From assembly GCA_002309335.1 (NCBI GenBank), contig DBXH01000051.1:1-25538 (forward strand): 25,538 bases of DNA. The letters are read 5' to 3'. The DNA is from Bacteroidales bacterium UBA1217. Its GTDB lineage: Bacteria; Bacteroidota; Bacteroidia; Bacteroidales; P3. Below are positions 15,935-22,049 of this stretch, piece after piece. Positions within the stretch are counted from its first letter, which is position 1. The number at the start of each line of letters is the position of its first letter. Below the pieces are notes generated by a model that did not search any database, was not told the DNA's origin, and saw only the letters and a list, made by a program, of their open reading frames with translations. The translations under genes were made by a program, and so were the position numbers.

Positions 15935-16100
15935 GGGTTTTTAAGGTTAAAAAGGTTTTAAGGGTTTGAAGGGTTAAAAAGGTTAAAAATTTTAATTTTC
16001 AGTTCTCCGTTTCCCTCCCCTCTCGGAGAGGGGTGCCTGTAAGGGCGGGGTGTGTTGCATTCTCAGTTTTCCGTTCTCAGTTCTCCGTTTTTAAGTTCTC
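15935..16100 (+). repeat. Repeat copy B, with GGGTT-rich tract and minisatellite tail
   Basis: 15935-15995 is a tract of ggttaaaa and aagggtttgaaggg units. 16014-16060 is the double-hairpin element (CCCCTCTC-GGAGAGGGG, then GCC-TGTAA-GGGC, then GGGGTGTGTTGCA). 16061-16100 is a short run of the ttctcag/ttccgttctccg minisatellite. The whole resembles the reverse complement of copy D at 17461-17560. The last residues of the recombinase (about ELKNGELRTEN) are encoded by the minisatellite. Confidence 0.75.
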
Positions 16101-16983
16101 TCGGATGGGTATGTTTGTAGGTCTCCTTGAGGCGCTGCCGCGACACGTGGGTGTAGACTTCGGTGGCGCTGAGGTCGCTATGTCCCAGAAGTTCCTTTAT
16201 GGCGTTGATGTCGGCGCCCTCGTTGAGCAAATGGGTGGCGAAGCTGTGACGGAATATGTGTGGACTTATCCTGTCGGCTTTTGAAAGCGGACCCATATAC
16301 TGCTTGACAATCTTGTCGAGGTTATAGTGGGTCAGCGGCCTGCCATCATCTCGTACGAAAAAGGACTCTGTGGTTATACCCATCTCTCTCTTTAACGAAA
16401 AATAACATTTTATAGTATGCAAAAGTTCATTTTCTATAGGAATTATTCTCTCCTTGTCGCGTTTACCCAAGACTTTCAACGTTTTAGCATTAAAGTCGAC
16501 GGAATTTTCCTTGAGTCCCAGCAGCTCTGCGCTGCGCATCCCGGTCTCGTAGAGCATCTGCAGCACCAGCTGGTCGCGAGAACCATTAAAATCGTCGCTG
16601 AAATTAGCTGAATCGTAAATGTTTGACGTTTCCGCCTCGGTGAAGAAAATAGGGAGCCGCTTGGGTGTTTTAGGGCTTGTGACTTTGAGCATTATGTCGG
16701 AATCGACCCAGTTTTGGCGACGCAGGAATTTGAAGAATGAGCGGAGCACGGCGAGGATGGTCTTGATGGAGGTAGGGTTGTAGCCTTCGTCGGCTAGCTG
16801 CATCTGCCATTCGCGGATTTCGAGGTGCGTGATGTCCGCGGTGTCGTCGATCTGGAACTTTTCGGCGAGGAATCTTGCGAAATGGGCAAGGTGACCCGCA
16901 TACTCATTGACCGTGAGTTTTGAATATCGACGTTCCGAACTGATATACTGCACAAAAGCGTCTATGGCGGCATTAATGTTCAT
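16063..16983 (-). CDS. xerC: Tyrosine recombinase, XerC/XerD type
   Basis: A 306-residue site-specific recombinase. The N-terminal SAM-like core-binding domain spans about residues 1-90 and the catalytic domain about 110-290. All catalytic residues are in place: R150 (TGMRSAELLGL), K174 (LGKRDKERIIPI), H242 and R245 (HIFRHSFATHLL), H268 (LLGHSDLSATEVY) and the nucleophile Y277. Xer proteins resolve chromosome dimers at dif; Bacteroidota often carry one beside rpsU and hpf. Length and domain order fit XerC/D rather than a large integron or conjugative-element integrase; C versus D cannot be told by eye. The C-terminal tail after about THPRE is encoded by repeat DNA. The gene is flanked by inverted copies of an intergenic repeat (B, and C/D), and hpf follows downstream. 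Confidence 0.92.
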   Translation of the reverse strand: MNINAAIDAFVQYISSERRYSKLTVNEYAGHLAHFARFLAEKFQIDDTADITHLEIREWQMQLADEGYNPTSIKTILAVLRSFFKFLRRQNWVDSDIMLKVTSPKTPKRLPIFFTEAETSNIYDSANFSDDFNGSRDQLVLQMLYETGMRSAELLGLKENSVDFNAKTLKVLGKRDKERIIPIENELLHTIKCYFSLKREMGITTESFFVRDDGRPLTHYNLDKIVKQYMGPLSKADRISPHIFRHSFATHLLNEGADINAIKELLGHSDLSATEVYTHVSRQRLKETYKHTHPRELKNGELRTEN

Positions 16984-17081
16984 TATCCTATTACGAATGT
17001 AACGTATTAATAACGCATAGCGCTCTAAAGTATTGTCTCTTATCCGCCGAAAAGTTTCAATGTAGATTCAACCACCAAGTA

Positions 17082-17186
17082 CGACACACCCCGCCCTTTG
17101 AATTTGTTCTCCGCTTCGCTATCGGGACAGCCACTGGTAGTCCCTTCACCCCTCTCCAAGAGGGGAGGGCAAAAGTGTGTCGCATC
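17082..17186 (-). repeat. Repeat copy C, expanded version
   Basis: Opposite orientation to A and B. One end is CGACACACCCCGCCC (17082-17096) and the other ACCCCTCTCC-AAGAGGGGAGGG (17148-17169), followed by TGTGTCGCATC. About 50 bases are inserted between the two conserved parts, including a GGGAC / GTCCC stem at 17124-17144. A TGTGTCGCA match at both ends, in inverted orientation, makes this copy look like a small terminally inverted element. Confidence 0.65.
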
Positions 17187-17301
17187 AAAAAAGTTTCAAC
17201 TAAGAACGTCCGAAATTTGTTATTTTCGAGACCAAAAAATGGAAAAAACAGCTTTTCGGCAGCCGTAATTGTCTGAAAAAAATATGTTAATTCAATTTTA
17301 A

Positions 17302-17310
17302 GCAAAAGTA
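17302..17310 (-). promoter_or_regulatory. Candidate -7 element for xer-hpf
   Basis: On minus TACTTTTGC, an exact match to TAnnTTTGC. No TTTG is found at the 19-base distance. The transcript would carry a leader of about 310 bases that includes repeat C. Confidence 0.45.
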
Positions 17311-17389
17311 CAAATATTTGATTGTATGATATTTGTGAATAGCAAAATGTTAAAAAATATTAAAAGTCGAGTTGGCGAAGGAAAAACAT

Positions 17390-17421
17390 TTTGTCAGTTT
17401 GGATTTTTGTGCGACTTTTGC
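17390..17421 (+). promoter_or_regulatory. Candidate promoter for rpmB
   Basis: TTTG (17390-17393), a 19-base gap, then GACTTTTGC (17413-17421), one base from TAnnTTTGC. The -33 box lies inside the ACATTTTGTCAGTTT sequence that also occurs at 15513-15527, which could place the promoter under the same regulator. The leader to the rpmB start is about 160 bases and contains repeat D. Confidence 0.5.
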
Positions 17422-17460
17422 ACTCCGTTTCGAAAGAAAAAAGGACGAAAAAAATAAAGA

Positions 17461-17560
17461 ATGCGACACTCCCCGCCCTTACGGGCACCCCTCTCCAAGA
17501 GAGGAGGGAAACGTAGAATGAATATTTTTAGCCCTTAAAACCTTTCAAACCCTTCAAAAC
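17461..17560 (-). repeat. Repeat copy D, inverted partner of copy B
   Basis: GCGACACTCCCCGCCC, then the small stem GCCC-TTAC-GGGC, then CCCCTCTCCAAGAGAGGAGGG (17461-17508), then a cccttaaaacctttcaaaccc tract to about 17560. Its reverse complement follows copy B through both the hairpins and the GGGTT-rich tract, so an inverted pair of roughly 100 bases brackets the recombinase gene. The small stem differs from copy A (GCC-GAA-GGC) yet still pairs. Confidence 0.75.
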
Positions 17561-17587
17561 TTTATAAACATTAAAAACAGAAATAAG

Positions 17588-17827
17588 ATGTCAAAGATTT
17601 GTGAAATTACAGGAAAACACGTGATTACCGGAAACAACGTTTCTCACTCGCGCATTCATACCAAAAGAAAATTCGCTCCGAACCTGCAGACCAAGAAATT
17701 CTACATCCCCGAAGAGGATATGTGGGTTACTATGAAGGTCTCGGCCAAGGGTATGCGCATCATCAACAAGAAAGGTGTCCTCGCCGCTATGAAGGACGCT
17801 GCCGCTGAAGGACATTTCCAGTTCTAA
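17588..17827 (+). CDS. rpmB: Large-subunit ribosomal protein bL28
   Basis: A 79-residue basic protein, MSKICEITGKHVITGNNVSH at the start, then KRKFAPNLQTKKFYIPEE and a C-terminal RIINKKGVLAAMKDAAAEG. This is the bL28 pattern: CxxTGK, GNNVSHSxxxTKRxFxPNLQ, and the isoleucine/lysine-rich end. It is part of the large ribosomal subunit. The ATG is preceded by an A-rich stretch without a Shine-Dalgarno match, as usual in this phylum. In many Bacteroidota rpmB is followed by rpmG; here the next gene on the same strand is rpsU, 127 bases away, and no rpmG is in the window. Repeat D lies in its leader. Confidence 0.96.
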   Translation: MSKICEITGKHVITGNNVSHSRIHTKRKFAPNLQTKKFYIPEEDMWVTMKVSAKGMRIINKKGVLAAMKDAAAEGHFQF

Positions 17828-17940
17828 GTAAAGGTTATAGGTTAAAGTTTAAAGGTTAAAGAATCTTTAAAACCCACCCCTTAACAATTATCAAAACTGG
17901 TTGTCAATAAATCAATTTATTTATTAACCCTTAACTAAGA

Positions 17941-17947
17941 AAGAGGT
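17941..17947 (+). promoter_or_regulatory. Shine-Dalgarno-like site of rpsU
   Basis: AAGAGGT, with GAGG ending eight bases before the ATG at 17955. Just upstream an AATAAAT / ATTTATT inverted pair (about 17906-17923) could fold. In Bacteroidota bS21 helps hide the anti-Shine-Dalgarno tail, and rpsU itself is a known exception that keeps a Shine-Dalgarno sequence, consistent with autoregulation. Confidence 0.55.
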
Positions 17948-17954
17948 ATTTAAA

Positions 17955-18152
17955 ATGATCGTAGTTCCTATCAAAGAAGGTGACAACATCGAACGTGCTC
18001 TGAAAAAACTGAAGAGAAAATTTGAGAAAACCGGCGTGGTGAAAGAGCTCCGCGAGCGTCAGAAATTCACCAAACCGTCTGTCATCAACCGCGAACGCAG
18101 GCTTAAAGCCATCTACGTCCAGCATCTGCGTCAACAGCAGCTCGACAACTAA
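17955..18152 (+). CDS. rpsU: Small-subunit ribosomal protein bS21
   Basis: A 65-residue strongly basic protein: MIVVPIKEGDNIERALKKLK, then RKFEKTGVVKELRERQKFTK and an R/K-rich end with YVQHLRQQQLDN. It matches bS21 across its length. bS21 sits near the 3' end of 16S rRNA; in Bacteroidota ribosomes it takes part in covering the anti-Shine-Dalgarno tail. The gene follows rpmB on the same strand and is ended by an intrinsic terminator at about 18185. Its usual partners, the recombinase and hpf genes, are nearby but on the opposite strand, so the group is divergent here rather than co-directional. Confidence 0.96.
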   Translation: MIVVPIKEGDNIERALKKLKRKFEKTGVVKELRERQKFTKPSVINRERRLKAIYVQHLRQQQLDN

Positions 18153-18184
18153 GAGGCCGAAGCACTACGCATCAAAACAGAAAG

Positions 18185-18213
18185 AGGATTTCTCGAAAAG
18201 GGAATCCTTTTTT
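18185..18213 (+). terminator. Intrinsic terminator after rpsU
   Basis: Stem AGGATT (18185-18190) with AATCCT (18203-18208), with likely further pairing across the loop, followed by a run of T (18208-18214). It lies 33 bases after the rpsU stop codon. Confidence 0.8.
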
Positions 18214-18320
18214 TTGTGTCTGTTTATTCCCGACTTCACATAGCACCCAACGCGAGCCATTGTCGCTCAACCCCTTAAACTTTTTTATTTTCTAACTTGT
18301 TGCAAAATCAAAAAAAAGTG

Positions 18321-18329
18321 TATCTTTGC
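18321..18329 (+). promoter_or_regulatory. -7 element of the ssb promoter
   Basis: TATCTTTGC, an exact TAnnTTTGC match, with CTTG at 18296-18299 as a possible -33 box. It lies 45 bases before the ATG at 18375 and shows that a longer reading from TTG at 18297 would start upstream of the transcript. Confidence 0.7.
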
Positions 18330-18374
18330 ATTCCAATTTACGGATTAATTTATAGGTTTTATAACATCAACATT

Positions 18375-18824
18375 ATGGTAGGAGTAAACAAAGTAATACT
18401 TATTGGAAATCTGGGCAAGAACCCCGAAATCATCACTTTCCCTAAAGAAGGATTTCGCGAAGACGGTATGACACCTGTGGTGCGCAAAGCCACCTTCCCT
18501 CTGGCAACAACTGAATACCGAAAGAATAAAGACGGCGAACGTATCGAACAAACCGACTGGCACACAGTGGTATGCTGGCGCGGATTGGCCGATATAGCCG
18601 AAAAACTGCTCCGCAAAGGAACGCAGGTTTACATCGAAGGCAAACTGCAAAACCGCAGCTGGGAGGACCGCGAAGGCAACAAACACTACGCTACGGAAGT
18701 TGTGGCTGAGAATTTCACCGTGCTCGGCAACCGCGCACGCAACGAGGAACAGCAGACAGCCGCCGACCCTTACGCTAACATCCTTAACGCCGACACCGAA
18801 CCAATCGACGGACTCCCGTTCTAA
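18375..18824 (+). CDS. ssb: Single-stranded DNA-binding protein
   Basis: A 149-residue protein from the ATG at 18375: MVGVNKVILIGNLGKNPEI, then KATFPLATTEYRKNKDGE, QTDWHTVVCWRGLADIAEK, GTQVYIEGKLQNRSWEDREG and the tail EPIDGLPF. The N-terminal ~115 residues form the OB fold that binds single-stranded DNA. The short linker and acidic-hydrophobic tip ending LPF are the docking site for replication and repair proteins. The frame is open further upstream to a TTG at 18297, but the promoter -7 element lies inside that extension, so the ATG is the real start. It forms its own transcription unit with a terminator shared with pgi. Confidence 0.95.
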   Translation: MVGVNKVILIGNLGKNPEIITFPKEGFREDGMTPVVRKATFPLATTEYRKNKDGERIEQTDWHTVVCWRGLADIAEKLLRKGTQVYIEGKLQNRSWEDREGNKHYATEVVAENFTVLGNRARNEEQQTAADPYANILNADTEPIDGLPF

Positions 18825-18847
18825 AATTTGAATTATGAAAATAAATA

Positions 18848-18870
18848 AAGGCTGCCAATCGGCAGCCTTT
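18848..18870. terminator. Bidirectional terminator between ssb and pgi
   Basis: AAGGCTGCC (18848-18856), loop AATC, GGCAGCCTT (18861-18869), with A-rich sequence on the left and T/A-rich sequence on the right. It lies between two convergent genes, 24 bases after the ssb stop codon and about 20 bases from the pgi stop codon. Confidence 0.88.
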
Positions 18871-18890
18871 ATTATTATTGACTAGGAAAT

Positions 18891-20216
18891 TTACACCAGC
18901 TCCTTACCTTCATATCCGGGCTTTCCGAGCAGGATAAACATATTCTTCTTGTACGCCTCAACGCCAGGCTGGTCGAACGGATTGACTCCAAGCGTGTAAC
19001 CGCTGATGCCGCAGGCGAATTCAAAGAAATATATCAGCTGGCCAAGCACATATTCGTCAATCTTAGGCACACCGATCTTCAGCACAGGAACTCCGCCACC
19101 CTTGTGGGCAATCATCGTGCCCAGCTCGGCGTTGTGGTTGATTTCGTTGAGCGACTTGCCAAGCAGATAGTTGATGCCATCAAGGTTTTGCTCGTCGCTC
19201 GGGATGCTGACGCTGGCGGCAGGCTTGTCGACGCTGATGAATGTCTCGAACATCAGACGCTCGCCATCCTGAACATACTGACCCATCGAGTGGAGGTCGG
19301 TTGTGAAACTCAGGCTATGGGGCAGGATACCTTTGTGTTCCTTGCCTTCGCTTTCGCCATAAAGCTGTTTCCACCACTCGCTGATATACTTGAGGTTAGG
19401 CAGGAAATTGACCAGCATCTCGACCTTTTTGCCTTTGCGGTAGAGGATGTTGCGAATGGCAGCATAGAAAAGCGCCGGATTCTCGGTGAGATTGTCGTTG
19501 GCGATGCAGAGCTGGCGCATATCGCGCGCTCCCTGCAAAAGGGCATCGATATCATAGCCAGCCATAGCGATAGGCAGAAGGCCCACAGGGGTAAGCACCG
19601 AGAAACGGCCGCCCACATTGTCGGGAATGACATACATTGGGTAGCGCTCCTGGACAGCGATGTCGTGCAAGGCTCCGCGACGGGCATCGGTGATGGCGAT
19701 GATGCGTTTGGCGGCTTCGTCCTTGCCGTATTTAGCTTCGAGGTGGGCTTTGACAATTCTAAACGCAACAGCGGGTTCGGTGGTGGTACCAGACTTGGAG
19801 ATAACAGCTACTGCGTAGTCGTTGCCGTCAAGCAGCGAAAGCAGCTGGTGGTAATAATCCTCGCTAAGGGTGTGGCCGGCATAGACAACATAAGGATGCG
19901 ACGACGGCATAACAGCGGCAAACTCAGACTGCAACGCCTCGATCACGGCACGGGCGCCAAGATAGGAACCGCCGATGCCTATAACAACAAAAAGTTTGAT
20001 CTTTGGTGCGAGACGGGCGACATCGTTCTTGATCGACGTTACTATCGCCGGGTCAAGTTCCTCGGGCAGGTTGACCCACCCCAGAAAATCGTTGCCCTTG
20101 CCATTGCCGGACAGCAACACACTCTTGGCAGCCAGCACCTCGCCGGACATCTGCTGCAACTCAGCGTCAGAAACAAACTGACGCAAATGCTCGGTATTGA
20201 TATTAATCATATTCAT
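18891..20216 (-). CDS. pgi: Glucose-6-phosphate isomerase, short bacterial form
   Basis: A 441-residue enzyme interconverting glucose 6-phosphate and fructose 6-phosphate in glycolysis and gluconeogenesis. Visible motifs: sugar-phosphate binding GIGGSYLGARA (80-90) and SKSGTTTEPA (140-149); the first family signature DNVGGRFSVLTPVG (199-212); catalytic-region YGESEGKEHKG (286-296); and the second signature VNPFDQPGVEAYKK (411-424). The length agrees with the ~445-residue Bacillus-type enzymes rather than the ~550-residue enterobacterial form. The frame extends to a GTG at 20234, but I place the start at the ATG at 20216 (MNMININ), which follows an A-rich stretch. A consensus promoter lies 43 bases upstream. 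It is a single-gene unit, convergent with ssb. Confidence 0.95.
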   Translation of the reverse strand: MNMININTEHLRQFVSDAELQQMSGEVLAAKSVLLSGNGKGNDFLGWVNLPEELDPAIVTSIKNDVARLAPKIKLFVVIGIGGSYLGARAVIEALQSEFAAVMPSSHPYVVYAGHTLSEDYYHQLLSLLDGNDYAVAVISKSGTTTEPAVAFRIVKAHLEAKYGKDEAAKRIIAITDARRGALHDIAVQERYPMYVIPDNVGGRFSVLTPVGLLPIAMAGYDIDALLQGARDMRQLCIANDNLTENPALFYAAIRNILYRKGKKVEMLVNFLPNLKYISEWWKQLYGESEGKEHKGILPHSLSFTTDLHSMGQYVQDGERLMFETFISVDKPAASVSIPSDEQNLDGINYLLGKSLNEINHNAELGTMIAHKGGGVPVLKIGVPKIDEYVLGQLIYFFEFACGISGYTLGVNPFDQPGVEAYKKNMFILLGKPGYEGKELV

Positions 20217-20258
20217 CTTTTTTAATTTTAACACATTAATGAAGAAACAAATGAAAGT

Positions 20259-20290
20259 GCAAAATTACAAAAAAAAACTCACCCGACAAA
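20259..20290 (-). promoter_or_regulatory. Consensus promoter of pgi
   Basis: On minus: TTTG (20290-20287), a gap of exactly 19 bases, then TAATTTTGC (20267-20259). Both boxes match the Bacteroidota housekeeping sigma consensus. Confidence 0.85.
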
Positions 20291-20635
20291 ATTTTTCTCT
20301 TTTTTCAATTTCCGAATTGAGTTAGTGTTGGGATAGCGATGGGATAGTTTTTTTTGCCTTCGATGAAAGAATTTTTTGAGGCATCTTCGTTTTTTATTCA
20401 CAAAAAAATGATACAAAATTGAATTTTTTTCAAAAAAAATGAAACAAAACACTGGCTCATAACGTATATATGGCAAAAAATAATTGAAAATTTTTGAAAA
20501 AACGATTGTTGATAAGTTTTTAAATACCATTCTAATTATAACTGAATAACAGCAATTTAAGTAGCAATAGAAACAATAATAATCCACCACAATCGTCGCG
20601 AAACCTTAAAAAAACTTAATACAGAGAAAAAAAAC

Positions 20636-20667
20636 TTTAGCAATATTAAAAAAAGTAGTATTTTTGC
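20636..20667 (+). promoter_or_regulatory. Promoter of the OmpA-family barrel gene
   Basis: TTTA (20636-20639), a 19-base gap, then TATTTTTGC (20659-20667). Transcription would begin close to 20675, which argues against the upstream ATG at 20678 and for translation from 20711. Confidence 0.75.
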
Positions 20668-20710
20668 AAAGTTATTTATGTGTAATAATAATTCAAAAAA
20701 TTATAAAAGT

Positions 20711-21964
20711 ATGTTGAAAAAACTATTTACAATTGGAATGTTTGCAAGCCTTATGTTTCTTGCTTGCAACGTTAACGCCCAAGAAAAAGAGTACAAGCTG
20801 GTTTATCCCCAGTATGGTTTCTGGAGCAACTGGTCCATCGGCGGTTCTGTACTGTACAGCTGGGAGTACGAACACGGCGGAATTCTTGACTGGCGCGATG
20901 GTAGCAACATCGGTGCAAGTCTGTTCTTCGAGAAAGAGCTGAGCCACATTTGGGCAATGCGTCTTGTCGCCCAGACTCCTGGTCTCTATCACGGCTGGGG
21001 CGATGACGCTCTTCCTGTTGGAGCATACAACAGAGACGGCATCCGCGGTTACGACCGTTATGGCAAAGCTGGTGTTGACTTCAAGATGAGTTTCACCGGT
21101 CTGCGCAAGGGTTATGATCCCGACAGAAGAGGCAACCTCTACCTGTTTGCCGGTGTCGGTGCTACTTTCAGCCGCGATGACGTTCCTCTGGGTTTCGTTG
21201 GTATGTATTTCCAGGGTGGTCTCGGTTGGAGCTACAAAGTATGCGACAAATCGACCATCTTCATCGAGCTCTCTGACGACGTTGCTGCCGATATCGCCAA
21301 CCCCATCCACCAGTGGCACGATATGACCGGTATGCTCTCTTTTGGCTGGATGTACAACTTCGGTCCTACTCAGGAAGACCTCGACCTCATCGCTCAGCGC
21401 GCTATGCTGACCCAGGAGAACTTCGACAAGATGAGCAACGAAATCGACGGTCTGCGTAACGACCTCCGCGACGCTAAGACCCGCGAGGCTAAGCTGATCA
21501 ACCGCATCAACGAACTCGAAGCTAACCAGAACGAGACCAACACCAGAGTTGTTAGAGCTGCTGCAGCTGCTGACAATGGTGTTGCCGACAGCCTCCGCAA
21601 AATCATCGAAGGCTACGAGACCAACAAGCACAACTTCTACGCTCTGCCGTTCTCAATTCTCTATGACGTAGACCAGTACACCGTTTCTGAGGATCAGATG
21701 AACAAGATCAACGCTATCGCAAAAGTTATGAAAGATAACGAAGATGTTAACTTCGAAATCGTTGGCTACTGCGACTACAGCGGCTCCGACGCTTACAACC
21801 AGAAGCTGTCTGAGAAACGTGCTGAGTACGTGAAGAAACTCCTTGTGAAACGTGGTGTTGCTGAGGATCGCCTCACTACCGACGGCAAGGGTAAATCGAT
21901 GAGCTTTGGTGACATCAAGAACGCCATCAACCGTCGCGTCTCCTTCTACCGCACGAACAAATAA
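20711..21964 (+). CDS. OmpA-family outer-membrane protein (beta-barrel, coiled coil, peptidoglycan-binding domain)
   Basis: 417 residues from the ATG at 20711. The signal peptide is MLKKLFTIGMFASLMFLA...VNAQ, with cleavage likely near residue 24. Residues about 30-220 look like an outer-membrane barrel, with alternating aromatic strands such as GNLYLFAGVGATFSRDD and GMYFQGGLGWSYKV. Residues 222-280 are a charged heptad-like coiled coil (QENFDKMSNEIDGLRNDLRD). From about 308 an OmpA C-terminal domain follows, with FEIVGYCDYSGSDAYNQKLS, EKRAEYVKKLLVKRGV and NRRVSF, which binds peptidoglycan. It probably anchors the outer membrane to the wall. A longer start at 20678 is unlikely because it falls at the expected transcription start. 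It has its own promoter and a strong terminator. Codon use suggests high expression. Confidence 0.9.
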   Translation: MLKKLFTIGMFASLMFLACNVNAQEKEYKLVYPQYGFWSNWSIGGSVLYSWEYEHGGILDWRDGSNIGASLFFEKELSHIWAMRLVAQTPGLYHGWGDDALPVGAYNRDGIRGYDRYGKAGVDFKMSFTGLRKGYDPDRRGNLYLFAGVGATFSRDDVPLGFVGMYFQGGLGWSYKVCDKSTIFIELSDDVAADIANPIHQWHDMTGMLSFGWMYNFGPTQEDLDLIAQRAMLTQENFDKMSNEIDGLRNDLRDAKTREAKLINRINELEANQNETNTRVVRAAAAADNGVADSLRKIIEGYETNKHNFYALPFSILYDVDQYTVSEDQMNKINAIAKVMKDNEDVNFEIVGYCDYSGSDAYNQKLSEKRAEYVKKLLVKRGVAEDRLTTDGKGKSMSFGDIKNAINRRVSFYRTNK

Positions 21965-21984
21965 GAGATTATTCTCTACAATAT

Positions 21985-22014
21985 AAAAAAGCCCGCAAAT
22001 CTGCGGGCTTTTTT
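21985..22014. terminator. Bidirectional terminator
   Basis: AAAAAAGCCCGCA, loop AATC, TGCGGGCTTTTTT, a perfect stem with A and T runs on the two sides (core 21991-22008). It ends the plus-strand OmpA-family gene and can also end the minus-strand operon whose last stop codon is at 22050. Confidence 0.92.
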
Positions 22015-22049
22015 ATTTATCATTGTATAACTAAATATTGTCAGCGGAA

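Larger units (their letters stand above)
16984..17587. other. Intergenic region between xer and rpmB
   Basis: A 604-base divergent region. It contains repeat copies C and D, a -7 element for xer at 17302-17310 and a near-consensus promoter for rpmB at 17390-17421. The minus-strand open frame at 17057-17305 crosses repeat C and shows no recognisable protein features. I see no RNA gene. Confidence 0.7.
20217..20710. other. Divergent AT-rich region between pgi and the OmpA-family gene
   Basis: Contains both divergent promoters and otherwise very A/T-rich DNA. The 103-codon minus-strand frame at 20279-20590 is low in complexity, rich in F, K and Y, and covers the pgi -33 box, so I do not take it as a gene. 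Confidence 0.7.

Noticed and set aside
15935..15995. A telomere-like or origin-type repeat (ggttaaaa / aagggttt units).
   Set aside because: It is short, degenerate, and occurs as the flank of repeat copies B and D; there are no DnaA-type boxes or replication gene nearby.
17057..17305. An 82-codon minus-strand frame upstream of xer.
   Set aside because: It crosses repeat copy C and overlaps the xer -7 element; no domain is visible.
18297..18374. An upstream TTG start for ssb.
   Set aside because: The extension contains the TATCTTTGC promoter element and adds residues not found in SSB proteins.
19104..20225. A 373-codon plus-strand frame over pgi.
   Set aside because: It is antisense to a gene with complete phosphoglucose isomerase signatures; composition is that of a shadow frame.
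20279..20590. A 103-codon minus-strand frame in the pgi/ompA intergenic region.
   Set aside because: It has low-complexity F/K/Y-rich sequence and overlaps the pgi promoter.
20678..20710. An upstream ATG for the OmpA-family gene.
   Set aside because: It lies at the predicted transcription start and would put eleven polar residues before an otherwise normal signal peptide.
20753..20770. A lipoprotein cysteine (FLAC) in the OmpA-family signal peptide.
   Set aside because: The residues before the cysteine fit a lipobox poorly, and a normal signal peptidase I site (VNAQ) follows directly; barrel proteins are not usually lipoproteins.
20723..21631. A 302-codon minus-strand frame over the OmpA-family gene.
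   Set aside because: The plus frame has a signal peptide, a promoter, an OmpA domain and a terminator; the minus frame is a shadow.
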